64,000 nt of DNA from Paeniglutamicibacter gangotriensis Lz1y (lineage in GTDB: Bacteria > Actinomycetota > Actinomycetes > Actinomycetales > Micrococcaceae). The notes beneath the pieces were generated by a model. That model had not been told where the DNA came from, ran no database searches, and saw nothing but the letters and a program-made list of their open reading frames with translations. Of this stretch, positions 7,716-16,637 are shown in pieces. The stretch's first letter is position 1. Each line of letters starts with the position of its first letter. Both the position numbers and the translations under genes were made by a program. The DNA is taken from contig NZ_AOCK01000007.1 in NCBI RefSeq assembly GCF_000348945.1, positions 1 to 64,000 of the forward strand, given 5' to 3'.

Positions 7716-9089
7716 ATGTCACAGGAAACACTTCCCAAGTCATTGTCCAACCACGAGCTCGTCTCATCCCAGTCATGGCTGGGACTGAAGTCCGCAGCCA
7801 CCGAATTCCAGGGGCTTCAGGCCCAAGACGGGTCGGTGACCGATCCAGCGGACCACCCGCGCGCTGCTGCCCTGCTAGCCACCGTCACCGCATCCCTGCA
7901 GGAACTGGCCCCGCAGTTCCCCCACGATGCCCAGTACCTCCAAGCCGTACTCGCAGATCTGGCCGCGTGGGAAGCGTCAGGGTTCGGGATCCCTGACTTC
8001 CTCGACGCCCTGCAGGCCTTCGCGCCGCAGCTGGCCCGACAGGATGGCCTGCGCCACCTGGTGATCTTCCCGATGTACACACAGAACGGCTCCACCAACC
8101 GACTGCTCGAGGCCGTGCTGGTCGAGGTCATCTGGCCCGAGTTCATTGCCGCCCTCGAAGCCGGGGATTACTCCAATAAGCTCTTCGTGCCGCTGCGCTT
8201 CTTGGACTTCACCCCGGGTTACGACACCAACTCCGCGGTGCTCTTCCCCGAGTCCGTGGCCATCCGCGAGACCCCGTCCTTCACTTGGGGGGCGATTTTC
8301 CAGGACCGCGAGGCAGCACGCTTCCGCCGCGTGCTCAAGTCCGCCGCACAAATCACCAACCTCGAACTTCCGGCCGACGCCGCGGAGATGCTCGGGGATC
8401 AGTCCCTGACCGAAGCGACCTTCGTGATGTGGGACCTGATCCACGACCGCACCCACATGCGCGGGGATCTGCCCTTCGACCCGTTCATGATCAAGCAACG
8501 CATGCCCTACTTCCTGTACTCGCTCGAGGAACTGCGCTGCGACCTGACGGCGTTCCGCGAATGCGTGAAGATCGCCCGAGACACCAGCAGCGATGATTCC
8601 ACCCGGAAACACGCCAAGCTGGTCCAGTACGCGGTGATCTTCGATAGGATCTTCCGCTTCGCGATCACCGGATCCCGCACCCGAAACTACGACGGGCTCG
8701 GCGGCCAGCTGCTCTTCGCCTGGATGCACCAGCACCACGTACTGCACTGGACCGACACCAAGCTGACCATCGACTGGGATCAGGTCCCCGAGGTCGTCAG
8801 CGCCCTGGGCGAAAAGATCGACGAGCTGTACTGGCGTTCCATCGACCGCCCGAAGCTCGCCCACTGGCTCGCCGCCTACGAATTGGTCTCCGAAACCCTG
8901 ACCCCGCACCCGGCCTCGGTGTGGTCCAAGGGCCCCGATGCTCTGCCGCTGCAAGCTCCGCTGCGCGAAATGACCAATGCGGTCATGGACGACGAGTTTC
9001 CACTCTCGATGTTCTACGAAGCGCTGTCCAAGAAACTGAGCCCCGTGATCGAATCGACGCTGGGCATCACCGGCACCGCCGACATCTAG
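7716..9089 (+). CDS. DUF6421 family protein
   Basis: 457 residues from the ATG at 7716, chosen for GAAAGGGG at 7701-7708. I recognise the actinobacterial DUF6421 family by its overall sequence and its usual place before an SDR and a threonine aldolase. It is soluble, with no signal peptide or membrane segment. Conserved-looking stretches include FPMYTQNGSTNR, LRFLDFTPGYDTNS and IHDRTHMRGDLPFDPFM, the last rich in His/Asp and perhaps metal-binding. No enzymatic function is known to me. Confidence 0.75.
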   Translation: MSQETLPKSLSNHELVSSQSWLGLKSAATEFQGLQAQDGSVTDPADHPRAAALLATVTASLQELAPQFPHDAQYLQAVLADLAAWEASGFGIPDFLDALQAFAPQLARQDGLRHLVIFPMYTQNGSTNRLLEAVLVEVIWPEFIAALEAGDYSNKLFVPLRFLDFTPGYDTNSAVLFPESVAIRETPSFTWGAIFQDREAARFRRVLKSAAQITNLELPADAAEMLGDQSLTEATFVMWDLIHDRTHMRGDLPFDPFMIKQRMPYFLYSLEELRCDLTAFRECVKIARDTSSDDSTRKHAKLVQYAVIFDRIFRFAITGSRTRNYDGLGGQLLFAWMHQHHVLHWTDTKLTIDWDQVPEVVSALGEKIDELYWRSIDRPKLAHWLAAYELVSETLTPHPASVWSKGPDALPLQAPLREMTNAVMDDEFPLSMFYEALSKKLSPVIESTLGITGTADI

Positions 9090-9119
9090 GTCGCCACCTG
9101 CAGCAACACCTCGAAGGGA

Positions 9120-9125
9120 TAGAAT
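9120..9125 (+). promoter_or_regulatory. -10 element for a probably leaderless SDR mRNA
   Basis: TAGAAT ends 7 nt before the ATG at 9133 and no Shine-Dalgarno sequence is present. Transcription would start at or next to the start codon. Confidence 0.5.
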
Positions 9126-9132
9126 CCAAGAC

Positions 9133-9861
9133 ATGGCTGACCTTACGGATCTGACGGTACTGATAGCCGGGGCGACATCCGCCGCCGGTGTCGCGGCGGC
9201 GCACGCCCTGTGCCAGGCCGGGGCCACGGTTTTGGCCGCCGGCTCCAACGCCGGGCGCCTGAACGAGGCTCTGCCCTTCGTCCACGGACGCTACGAGGTC
9301 GACTTGGCGGACCATGCCGCGGTGACCGAATTGCGCGCGCTGATCGACGTCGAACGCGGACCCATCGACGGGCTCCTGCATCTGGTCGGCGGCTGGCGCG
9401 GCGGTAAGGCTCTGGCCGGCCAGTCCGACGACGACTACGCGTTCCTGCACACCCAGGTCATCACCACGCTGCGCAATACCACCAGGGTGTTCCGTGACGA
9501 CCTCGTGGCCTCGAAGTGCGGGCGCGTCGGAATCGTCTCGGCCACCGCGGTCGATGCGCCCTCCGGATCCAACGCCAACTACACCACCGCCAAGGCCGGA
9601 GCCGAGGCGTGGATGCGTTCGGTGGCCGCCGAGCTGCGCACCGCCCAATCCGGACACAAAACCGATCCGGTACCACAGCGGGCCGCGGCACTGATCTGGG
9701 TCATCAAGGCCTTCACCAACGCCGAGGCCCGCGCGGCAAAACCCGAGGCCAAGACCGCCGGGTTCACCGATGTTACGGCCTTGGGCCAGGCCGCGGTTCA
9801 GCTGTTTACCTCCGATGCCGCCGACCTCAACGGCGCCCGGATCCATCTGCCCACCCTTTAG
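9133..9861 (+). CDS. Short-chain dehydrogenase/reductase
   Basis: 242 residues with a Rossmann dinucleotide motif GATSAAG at 13-19 and the SDR catalytic residues Ser136, Tyr150 and Lys154 (YTTAK). The substrate is unknown. It lies 43 nt after the DUF6421 gene and 37 nt before the threonine aldolase gene, an arrangement that recurs in Micrococcaceae and hints at a shared pathway, though each gene seems to have its own -10 element. Confidence 0.85.
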   Translation: MADLTDLTVLIAGATSAAGVAAAHALCQAGATVLAAGSNAGRLNEALPFVHGRYEVDLADHAAVTELRALIDVERGPIDGLLHLVGGWRGGKALAGQSDDDYAFLHTQVITTLRNTTRVFRDDLVASKCGRVGIVSATAVDAPSGSNANYTTAKAGAEAWMRSVAAELRTAQSGHKTDPVPQRAAALIWVIKAFTNAEARAAKPEAKTAGFTDVTALGQAAVQLFTSDAADLNGARIHLPTL

Positions 9862-9883
9862 CTCTCCTCAGTCCCTCCGTCGT

Positions 9884-9889
9884 TAGGAC
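9884..9889 (+). promoter_or_regulatory. -10-like element before the threonine aldolase gene
   Basis: TAGGAC lies 9 nt before the ATG at 9899. The intervening bases are C-rich and hold no Shine-Dalgarno sequence, so a leaderless or near-leaderless transcript is plausible. Confidence 0.35.
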
Positions 9890-9898
9890 CCCCACCCC

Positions 9899-10960
9899 AT
9901 GACTACTGCCCTCCACGATTCCTCCATGCGCGGCTTCGCCTCGGATAACTACTCCGGGGTGCACCCCGAGGTCCTTACTGCCTTGGCCGAGGCCAACGGC
10001 GGGCACCAGGTCGCCTACGGAGGGGACCAGTACACCGCCGAGCTCGGCCGCGTCATCACCTCGCATTTCGGTGAGCACTCCACTGTTTTCCCGGTCTTCA
10101 ACGGCACCGCGGCCAACGTCACGGCCCTGCAGTCGCTGCTGCCACGCTGGGGAGCCGTCGTCTGCGCCGCCAGCGCCCACATTAACGTCGACGAGAACGG
10201 CGCACCCGAGCGCGTCGGCGGCATGAAGCTGCTGTCGGTGCCCACCACCGACGGCAAGCTCACCCCCGAGCTCATCGATCAGGAAGCCTGGGGCTGGGGC
10301 GACGAGCACCGCGCGCAGCCGCTGGCCGTCTCGATAACTCAATCCACCGAGCTGGGCACCCTGTACACCCTGGACGAGCTCCGCGCCATCACCGAGCACG
10401 CCCACAACTTGGGCATGCGCGTGCACATGGATGGGGCCAGGCTCGCCAACGCCGCCGTGGCCCTGGGCGTCGGTCTGGGCGAGATGACCACGGGAACGGG
10501 CATCGATATCCTGTCCCTGGGCGGCACCAAGAACGGCATCATGTTCGGCGAGGGCATCGTGACCCTGTCCGAAGGCCCCGTGGATTCCATGAAGTACCTG
10601 CGCAAGCTCAATATGCAGCTGGCCTCCAAGATGCGTTTCATCTCCGCCCAGCTGCTGGCCCTGTACGGCACCGATTTGTGGCGCACCTCGGCCAGCCACT
10701 CCAATGCGATGGCCGCCCGTCTCTCGGCCGGAGTCCAAGGTACCGACGGGGTGGAATTGGTCTACCCGACGCAGTCCAACGGCGTGTTCGCCGCCCTGCC
10801 CAATGCCGCCGCCGATGCCCTGCGTGAGCGCTTCCCCTTCTACGACTGGGACCGCGCCGCCGGCCAGGTCCGCTGGATGTGTTCCTTCGATACCACCGAG
10901 GCCGACATCGATGCGTTCCTCGCGGCCCTCAAGCAGGAACTGGCCAAGATCCGCGCCTGA
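9899..10960 (+). CDS. Low-specificity L-threonine aldolase
   Basis: 353 residues of the beta-eliminating lyase/threonine aldolase family. These PLP enzymes cleave L-threonine or allo-threonine to glycine and acetaldehyde. The PLP-binding lysine is Lys211 in SLGGTKNG; HMDGAR at about 176-181 provides the Asp that contacts the pyridine nitrogen. The FASDNYSGVHP opening is typical. It follows the SDR gene on the same strand. Confidence 0.88.
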   Translation: MTTALHDSSMRGFASDNYSGVHPEVLTALAEANGGHQVAYGGDQYTAELGRVITSHFGEHSTVFPVFNGTAANVTALQSLLPRWGAVVCAASAHINVDENGAPERVGGMKLLSVPTTDGKLTPELIDQEAWGWGDEHRAQPLAVSITQSTELGTLYTLDELRAITEHAHNLGMRVHMDGARLANAAVALGVGLGEMTTGTGIDILSLGGTKNGIMFGEGIVTLSEGPVDSMKYLRKLNMQLASKMRFISAQLLALYGTDLWRTSASHSNAMAARLSAGVQGTDGVELVYPTQSNGVFAALPNAAADALRERFPFYDWDRAAGQVRWMCSFDTTEADIDAFLAALKQELAKIRA

Positions 10961-11042
10961 TCCGCCGAGCGCCGCAGGGTCTGTTGGACAACCGTCCGGC
11001 GGGCCCCCGGCGTGCCGAAGCCGCCAAGCCACGGGCGCACTT

Positions 11043-11048
11043 TAGACT
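11043..11048 (+). promoter_or_regulatory. -10 element for a probably leaderless DUF3000 mRNA
   Basis: TAGACT ends 6 nt before the GTG at 11055. No Shine-Dalgarno sequence is present, so the predicted transcript begins at the start codon. Confidence 0.5.
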
Positions 11049-11054
11049 CGCCAT

Positions 11055-11672
11055 GTGAGTTCACAAGGTCCAGTCCCCGCAGTGCCGCCGGCCTTCCTCG
11101 AAGCCCTGGCGGCGGTTCGCCGTGCCAGTTGCCGCCGCGAAATCCACCTTCAGGAGATCCCCGCGCCGGCACGCTTGGCCCCTTATGCCCTGGCGCTCTC
11201 GGCGGACGTCCACGAGCCCATCACACGCCAATCCGAGCATGGAACCACCCCGGAACCCGCCGAGGAACTGGCCACCGGACGCTTCGTACTGCTGCACGAC
11301 CCGGCCGGCACCCCACTCTGGGACGGCACCTTCAGGATCGTGACATACATCCGGGCCCGGATGGATTCGGAGATGGGCAACGACACCATGCTCGGCTCAG
11401 TAGCCTGGACCTGGTTGCTCGACGCCCTGAACGAATCCGGAGCCGACTACCGTCAGGCCGGCGGGACCACCACGCGGGTCCTGTCGGAAAGCTACGGGAT
11501 TCTGGCCGACCGGCCCGAGACCATCGACATCGAATTGCGTGCTTCTTGGACCCCCGGGAACCAGGACGTCGCCACGCACTTGGAGGCTTGGGCCGACATG
11601 GTCTGCACCTTCGCAGGACTGCCCCCGCTGCCCAGCGGAGTCACCGCGCTGCCGCACCGCCGGCTCTCCTAA
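11055..11672 (+). CDS. DUF3000 family protein
   Basis: 205 residues from GTG 11055. Recognised as the actinobacterial DUF3000 family by the RREIHLQEIPAPARLAP region (about 27-45), GRFVLLHDP, the SVAWTWLLDAL helix and the C-terminal AWADMVCTFAGLPPLP stretch. Its usual partner is the RNase D-like gene downstream, as here (64 nt gap). No function is established. It is soluble, with no signal peptide. Confidence 0.85.
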   Translation: MSSQGPVPAVPPAFLEALAAVRRASCRREIHLQEIPAPARLAPYALALSADVHEPITRQSEHGTTPEPAEELATGRFVLLHDPAGTPLWDGTFRIVTYIRARMDSEMGNDTMLGSVAWTWLLDALNESGADYRQAGGTTTRVLSESYGILADRPETIDIELRASWTPGNQDVATHLEAWADMVCTFAGLPPLPSGVTALPHRRLS

Positions 11673-11720
11673 AAACCTGTCGCAACGCCGCCAAAAACCC
11701 GGGTGCCGGGGAATCGGTAC

Positions 11721-11726
11721 TAGAAT
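11721..11726 (+). promoter_or_regulatory. -10-like element before the RNase D-like gene
   Basis: TAGAAT lies 10 nt before the ATG at 11737, and no Shine-Dalgarno sequence lies between. The leader would be at most a few nucleotides. Confidence 0.45.
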
Positions 11727-11736
11727 CGTTTACACC

Positions 11737-13053
11737 ATGACCAGTACCCCCCACGCCACCAAACCCGTCCAAGACCGCGCCGAGAGCTCCGAAACCGCGG
11801 CCCAGCAGTCCTCCGAAGGGCTCGAGCCGACGCCCGAAGAGCGCCCGGAACCGGTCCTGCTGGATACCCCGCGCGACGGCGTCCCGGAGGTCATCACCAC
11901 CCCCGCGGGCCTGCAACGGGCCGCACGCGCCATCGCCGCGGGCACCGGCCCGGTGGCAGTGGATGCCGAAAGGGCCTCGGGCTTCCGTTACGGTCAACGC
12001 GCCTTCCTGGTCCAACTGCGCCGCGAAGGATCCGGCAGCTGGTTGATCGACCCGGTCCCCTTCGAGAACCTGGACCCGCTCCAGGAAGCCATCGGGGATG
12101 AAATCTGGATCTTGCACGCGGCCTCCCAAGACCTGCCGTGCCTGCGTGAACTGGGCATGGACCCGGCACGCCTCTTCGACACCGAGCTTGCCGCCCGCAT
12201 CGCCGGGCTGCCGCGCGTGGGCCTGGGGCATGCTGTCGAGGCCCTGCTGGGCCTGCGCCTGGCCAAGGAGCACTCGGCCGCAGACTGGTCCACCCGCCCG
12301 CTGCCCGAGCCGTGGCTGCGCTATGCGGCCCTGGACGTCGAGGTCCTGGCCGAGCTGCGAATTGAACTAATCAAGCTCCTTGAGGCCGACGGGAAACTCG
12401 ATTTCGCCGAGCAGGAGTTTGAGGCAGTGCGCACCGCTCCGGCGGCACCGCCGCGCGTTGACCCCTGGCGCCGCACCTCGGGCCTGCACCAGATCCGCGA
12501 TCGTCGCACCCTGGCCGCGGTGCGCGCCCTGTGGGAAACCCGCGAATCGCTGGCTCAGACACGCGACACCGCTCCGGGGCGTTTGATCCCCGATTCGGCA
12601 TTGGTGGCCGCGGCCAAGGCCATGCCCAAGAGCGTTCCGACGCTGCTCAAAACCCCCGGATTCCACGGCCGCTCGGCGTCCAAGGACGCCCCGAAGTGGC
12701 TGCGCGCCCTGCAGGAGGCGGCATCGACCACCGATCTGCCTCCCAACCAGGTGCCCTCGAATTCCCCGCCACCGCCCAAGGTCTGGGCGGATCGGGACCC
12801 GGTGGCTGCAGCACGTCTGGCCACGGCCCGCGCCCGGGTGGCCCGCACCGCTGAGTCGCTGAACATCCCCACGGAGAACCTGCTGACCCCGGACACCCTG
12901 CGCCGGCTCTGCTGGAACCCGCCGCAGGAGATTGACCCGGACACCGTCGCTGCGGCCCTGGCGGAATTGGGCGCCCGCGCCTGGCAGATCGAGCTGGTGG
13001 GGCCGGTACTCACCGTGGCCCTGCTGGATCCGGACGAGCTGACCAAGCGCTGA
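11737..13053 (+). CDS. Ribonuclease D-like 3'-5' exonuclease with HRDC domain
   Basis: 438 residues. A disordered, acidic N-terminus of about 50 residues precedes a DEDD exonuclease domain: VAVDAERA (Exo I), HAASQDLPCL (Exo II) and YAALDVEVL (Exo III). An HRDC helical domain follows from about residue 250. Such proteins trim tRNA and other structured RNA 3' ends. The ATG at 11737 is preferred because a longer in-frame start at 11539 would run through the end of the DUF3000 gene. Confidence 0.9.
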   Translation: MTSTPHATKPVQDRAESSETAAQQSSEGLEPTPEERPEPVLLDTPRDGVPEVITTPAGLQRAARAIAAGTGPVAVDAERASGFRYGQRAFLVQLRREGSGSWLIDPVPFENLDPLQEAIGDEIWILHAASQDLPCLRELGMDPARLFDTELAARIAGLPRVGLGHAVEALLGLRLAKEHSAADWSTRPLPEPWLRYAALDVEVLAELRIELIKLLEADGKLDFAEQEFEAVRTAPAAPPRVDPWRRTSGLHQIRDRRTLAAVRALWETRESLAQTRDTAPGRLIPDSALVAAAKAMPKSVPTLLKTPGFHGRSASKDAPKWLRALQEAASTTDLPPNQVPSNSPPPPKVWADRDPVAAARLATARARVARTAESLNIPTENLLTPDTLRRLCWNPPQEIDPDTVAAALAELGARAWQIELVGPVLTVALLDPDELTKR

Positions 13054-13061
13054 TCCATCTT

Positions 13062-13110
13062 GGGGCGCGGGCAGGGTGCACATGCGTGCACCCTGCCCGC
13101 GCCCCTTTTT
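13062..13110 (+). terminator. Very strong rho-independent terminator
   Basis: A perfect 19-bp GC-rich stem (13062-13080 with 13087-13105), a 6-nt loop and TTTTT at 13106-13110. It begins 8 nt after the RNase D stop and isolates that gene from the beta-oxidation operon. Confidence 0.95.
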
Positions 13111-13131
13111 GTGGTTCCGGTGTGTCGGGGC

Positions 13132-13160
13132 TTGCACTCTAAGTTACTCATCAGTAGCAT
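13132..13160 (+). promoter_or_regulatory. Candidate sigma-70-type promoter of the beta-oxidation operon
   Basis: TTGCAC (13132-13137), a 17-nt spacer, then TAGCAT (13155-13160). It lies between the preceding terminator and the thiolase start, and its -10 overlaps the left arm of a palindrome. Confidence 0.5.
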
Positions 13161-13184
13161 ATGGGGTGGATCACATCCCCATAT
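13159..13184 (+). promoter_or_regulatory. Operator-like palindrome before the thiolase gene
   Basis: ATATGGGG (13159-13166) and CCCCATAT (13177-13184) form a perfect 8-bp inverted repeat with a 10-nt spacer. It overlaps the promoter -10 and the presumed transcription start, a position suited to repression, possibly by an acyl-CoA-responsive TetR or GntR regulator. The regulator is not in the window. Confidence 0.4.
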
Positions 13185-13201
13185 CCATCCAAGGAGTACC
13201 G

Positions 13202-14440
13202 GTGAGCCCTCAGCCAGTGAACACTTCCAACGCACGAAGCGTCCGCGACGTCGTCTTCGTCGACGGCGTCCGCACCCCCTTCGGCAAGGCCGGCGAGAAG
13301 GGCATCTACCACGGCACCCGTGCCGATGACCTGGTCGTTAAATGTATCCGCGAACTTGTTCGCCGCAACCCGGCCCTGCCACCCGAACGCATCGACGAGG
13401 TAGCCATCGCTGCCACCACGCAGACCGGCGACCAGGGCCTGACCATCGGGCGCACCGCCGCCTTGCTGGCAGGACTGCCCCAGTCGGTCCCGGGCTTCGC
13501 CATCGACCGGATGTGCGCCGGGGCCATGACCGCGGTGACCACCACTGCCGGTTCCATCGCCTTTGGCGCCTACGACGTGGTCATCGCCGGCGGTGTCGAG
13601 CACATGGGCAACCACCCCATGGGTGCCGGCGCGGACCCGAACCCCCGCTTCCTCTCCGAACGCATTGTGGATCCCGCGGCACTGAACATGGGAAACACCG
13701 CCGAGAATCTGCATGACAAGTTCCCGGCCATCACCAAGGAACGCGCCGACGCTTACGCGGTGGCCTCCCAGACGAAGCTCGCCGCCGCCTACACGGACGG
13801 GAACATCCAACCGGATCTGGTCCCTGTCGCGGCCCGCCGCCCCTCCGAGGGCTACGCGCTGCACACCTCCGATGAGCCGCCGCGCCCGGGCACCACGCTG
13901 GAGTCGCTGGCCGATCTGCGCACCCCCTTCCGCGCTCACGGCAGGGTCACCGCCGGTAACGCCGCGGGCCTGAACGACGGGGCCACCGCCGCGGTGCTGG
14001 CCAGCGCGCAGGCAGCCGAAGAGTTGGGTCTGAGCGTGAAGATGCGCTTGGTCTCCTACGCTTTTGCCGGGGTCGATCCCTCGATCATGGGTTACGGCCC
14101 GGTCCCCGCCACCGAGAAGGCCCTGGCCCAGGCCGGGCTATCCATCGAAGACATCGGCCTGTTCGAGATCAACGAGGCCTTCGCCGTCCAAGTGCTCTCC
14201 TTCCTGGATTACTACGGCATCACCGATGAGGACCCGCGCGTGAACCGCTACGGCGGGGCCATCGCGGTGGGCCACCCACTGGCTTCCTCGGGCGTACGTC
14301 TGATGAACCAGCTGGCCCGCCAATTCGAACAGGACCCCTCGGTCCGTTACGGACTGACCACCATGTGCATTGGTTTGGGCATGGGTGGCACAGTCATCTG
14401 GGAAAACCCGCACCACGCCGACTACGGAAAGGATGCCTAG
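13202..14440 (+). CDS. Acetyl-CoA C-acyltransferase (thiolase)
   Basis: 412 residues from the GTG at 13202, with AAGGAG 6 nt upstream. Thiolase catalytic residues are present: acyl-accepting Cys105 (RMCAGAM), His in AVGHPLASSG and Cys in TMCIGLG near the C-terminus. With the FadB-like enzyme that starts 4 nt after its stop it would complete fatty-acid beta-oxidation, cleaving 3-ketoacyl-CoA to acetyl-CoA. The gene pair corresponds to fadA/fadB. Confidence 0.93.
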   Translation: MSPQPVNTSNARSVRDVVFVDGVRTPFGKAGEKGIYHGTRADDLVVKCIRELVRRNPALPPERIDEVAIAATTQTGDQGLTIGRTAALLAGLPQSVPGFAIDRMCAGAMTAVTTTAGSIAFGAYDVVIAGGVEHMGNHPMGAGADPNPRFLSERIVDPAALNMGNTAENLHDKFPAITKERADAYAVASQTKLAAAYTDGNIQPDLVPVAARRPSEGYALHTSDEPPRPGTTLESLADLRTPFRAHGRVTAGNAAGLNDGATAAVLASAQAAEELGLSVKMRLVSYAFAGVDPSIMGYGPVPATEKALAQAGLSIEDIGLFEINEAFAVQVLSFLDYYGITDEDPRVNRYGGAIAVGHPLASSGVRLMNQLARQFEQDPSVRYGLTTMCIGLGMGGTVIWENPHHADYGKDA

Positions 14441-14444
14441 GGCC

Positions 14445-16574
14445 ATGAGTCAGAGCATCGTTGAAAATTTCGCTTCCCTCGCCTCGCTGGTCCCCGACGA
14501 GATCATCACCCATTCCTTGGTCAAGGACGTGGTGCTGCCCGGCGGCGCCACCATCGCCCTGTTGACCCTAGATAACGGTTACGACCACTCCAAGCCCACC
14601 ACCCTGGGCCCCAACACCCTGTTGGAACTGCACGCCACACTCACCGCGCAGAAGGAACGCGCCGCCGCCGGCGAGATCGCGGCACTGGCTCTGATCGGCA
14701 AACCGCACTACCTGGTGGCCGGTGCGGACCTGAACGGCGTGAAGAACCTCGCCTCGCAGGAAAACGGTTCGGCCATGGCCTCCTTGGGTCACGCCGCCTA
14801 CGACCTGCTGGCGGACCTGGGGGTACCCACGTTTGCCTTCATCAACGGCGTGGCGCTGGGCGGCGGGCTGGAAATCGCTCTGGCCTGCACCTACCGCACC
14901 GTGTCCACCGGAGCCAACGGTATCGGCCTGCCCGAGGCCTTCATTGGACTGGTCCCCGGTTGGGGCGGGGTTTACCGGCTGCCGCGCCTGACCGGGCCCG
15001 AGGCCGCGATGACGGTGATGATCGAGAACCCCTTGAACAACAACCGCTCGCTGAACGGGCCCGCGGCATTCAAGCTCGGAATCGCCGACGCGATCTTTGA
15101 GCCTGCCGACTTCCTGGAGCAATCCCTGCTCTGGACCGATTCAGTGCTAGGCGGTGCCGAGGTCTCACGGCCCAACGCCGTCGAACCTCTCGGCAACCCC
15201 GAGGTCACCGCTCGTTGGGCCGCCGCCGCAGCCAAGGCGCGTGCCTTCATTGAGGCGAAAACCTCCAACGCCGCACCGGCACCGGCCAAGGTGCTGGAAG
15301 TCTTTGAGGCCGGAGCCACGATCACCCAGAAGGAATCGGCTGCCCTAGAAATTGCCGCACTGACCGGGCTGATGCAGACCGACGCCTTCCACAACACCGT
15401 TTATGCGTTCCTAGACCTGGTACAGAAGCGTTCCAAGCGCCCCGCTGGGGCACCGGATAAGAAGCTCGCCCGACCCGTCACCAAGGTCGGCGTTGTCGGC
15501 GCCGGGCTGATGGCCGGGCAGCTGGCACTGCTCTTCGCCAAGAACCTGAAGGTTCCGGTGGTCATCACCGACATCGACGCCGCGCGGGTCGAAAAGGGCC
15601 TGGCCCACATCCACAGCGAGGTCGACAAGCAGCTGGCCAAGGGCAGGATTTCCAGCAGTGCGGCAAACCGCACCAAGGCATTGGTCACCGGCTCGGTATC
15701 CAAGGAAGCATTCGCCGATGCGGACTTCGTGATCGAGGCGGTCTTCGAAGAACTTGGCGTCAAGAAGCAGGTCTTTGCCGAGGTCGAAGCCGTCGTTTCG
15801 CCCGAATGCATCTTGGCTACCAACACCTCGAGCCTCTCGGTCACCGAGATGGGTAAGGACTTGAAGCATCCAGAGCGTCTGGTCGGCTTCCACTTCTTCA
15901 ACCCGGTCGCACAGATGCCGCTGCTGGAGATTGTGCGAGCGCAAGAAACCGATGAGACCGCGCTGGCCACCGCCTTCGTGCTGGGCAAGGCGCTACGCAA
16001 GACCAGCGTGCTGGTCAAGGACGAGGCCGCCTTCGTGGTCAACCGGATCCTGCTGCGCTTGATGGGCGAGATCGCCAAGGCCTTCGACGATGGAACCGAC
16101 GCGGCCACCGCCGACGGGGCACTGCGGTCCATGGGCCTGCCCATGACCCCGTTCACGTTGCTGGCGATGGTCGGGATACCGGTGGCGCACCACGTCTCCG
16201 AGTCCCTGCATGCAGCATTCGGCGAACGCTTCCACGTCTCGGAAAACTACGCACGACTCATCGAGAATGGCATCACCTCCCTCTGGGTTCCCACCGAGGA
16301 CGGCGGGCAGGAGATCCCCGCCTCCACCATGGAACTGCTCTCCTTCGGCAACACTCCGAGCACCGCTGAGGAACTGCTGGTTCGCACTCAGGACGCACTG
16401 GCCCAGGAAATCGGGTTGATGCTGGCAGAGGGCGTGGTCGCTGGTCCCGAAGACATCGACCTGTGCATGGTCATGGGTGCCGGTTGGCCCATGCACCTGG
16501 GCGGAATCACCCCCTACCTTGATGCCGTCGGCGCCTCCGAACGGGTCAACGGCAAGAAGTTCCACCAAAACTAG
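14445..16574 (+). CDS. FadB-like bifunctional enoyl-CoA hydratase / 3-hydroxyacyl-CoA dehydrogenase
   Basis: 709 residues. The N-terminal half is a crotonase domain (ALIGKPHYLVAGADL near residue 82, then GVALGGGLEIALACTY). From about residue 345 an NAD-binding 3-hydroxyacyl-CoA dehydrogenase domain begins with GVVGAGLMAG, and GFHFFNPVAQMPLLEIV gives the catalytic His region. A C-terminal dehydrogenase domain follows. It carries out the middle two steps of beta-oxidation. The ATG at 14445 lies 4 nt after the thiolase stop, with AAGGATG inside the thiolase end, so translation is probably coupled. Confidence 0.93.
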   Translation: MSQSIVENFASLASLVPDEIITHSLVKDVVLPGGATIALLTLDNGYDHSKPTTLGPNTLLELHATLTAQKERAAAGEIAALALIGKPHYLVAGADLNGVKNLASQENGSAMASLGHAAYDLLADLGVPTFAFINGVALGGGLEIALACTYRTVSTGANGIGLPEAFIGLVPGWGGVYRLPRLTGPEAAMTVMIENPLNNNRSLNGPAAFKLGIADAIFEPADFLEQSLLWTDSVLGGAEVSRPNAVEPLGNPEVTARWAAAAAKARAFIEAKTSNAAPAPAKVLEVFEAGATITQKESAALEIAALTGLMQTDAFHNTVYAFLDLVQKRSKRPAGAPDKKLARPVTKVGVVGAGLMAGQLALLFAKNLKVPVVITDIDAARVEKGLAHIHSEVDKQLAKGRISSSAANRTKALVTGSVSKEAFADADFVIEAVFEELGVKKQVFAEVEAVVSPECILATNTSSLSVTEMGKDLKHPERLVGFHFFNPVAQMPLLEIVRAQETDETALATAFVLGKALRKTSVLVKDEAAFVVNRILLRLMGEIAKAFDDGTDAATADGALRSMGLPMTPFTLLAMVGIPVAHHVSESLHAAFGERFHVSENYARLIENGITSLWVPTEDGGQEIPASTMELLSFGNTPSTAEELLVRTQDALAQEIGLMLAEGVVAGPEDIDLCMVMGAGWPMHLGGITPYLDAVGASERVNGKKFHQN

Positions 16575-16591
16575 GACGCAACAGCAGCACC

Positions 16592-16637
16592 GCAGGCGGT
16601 GTCGGGAAGGGCTTCCCCTTTCCGACACCGCCTGCGT
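16592..16637 (+). terminator. Hairpin ending the beta-oxidation operon
   Basis: CGCAGGCGGTGTCGG (16592-16606) pairs perfectly with CCGACACCGCCTGCG (16623-16637) across a 16-nt loop. There is no T-run, so efficiency is uncertain. Confidence 0.55.

Noticed and set aside
7977-9248. 423-codon minus-strand frame opposite the DUF6421 gene
   Set aside because: Shadow frame with Gly/His/Arg bias and no family resemblance.
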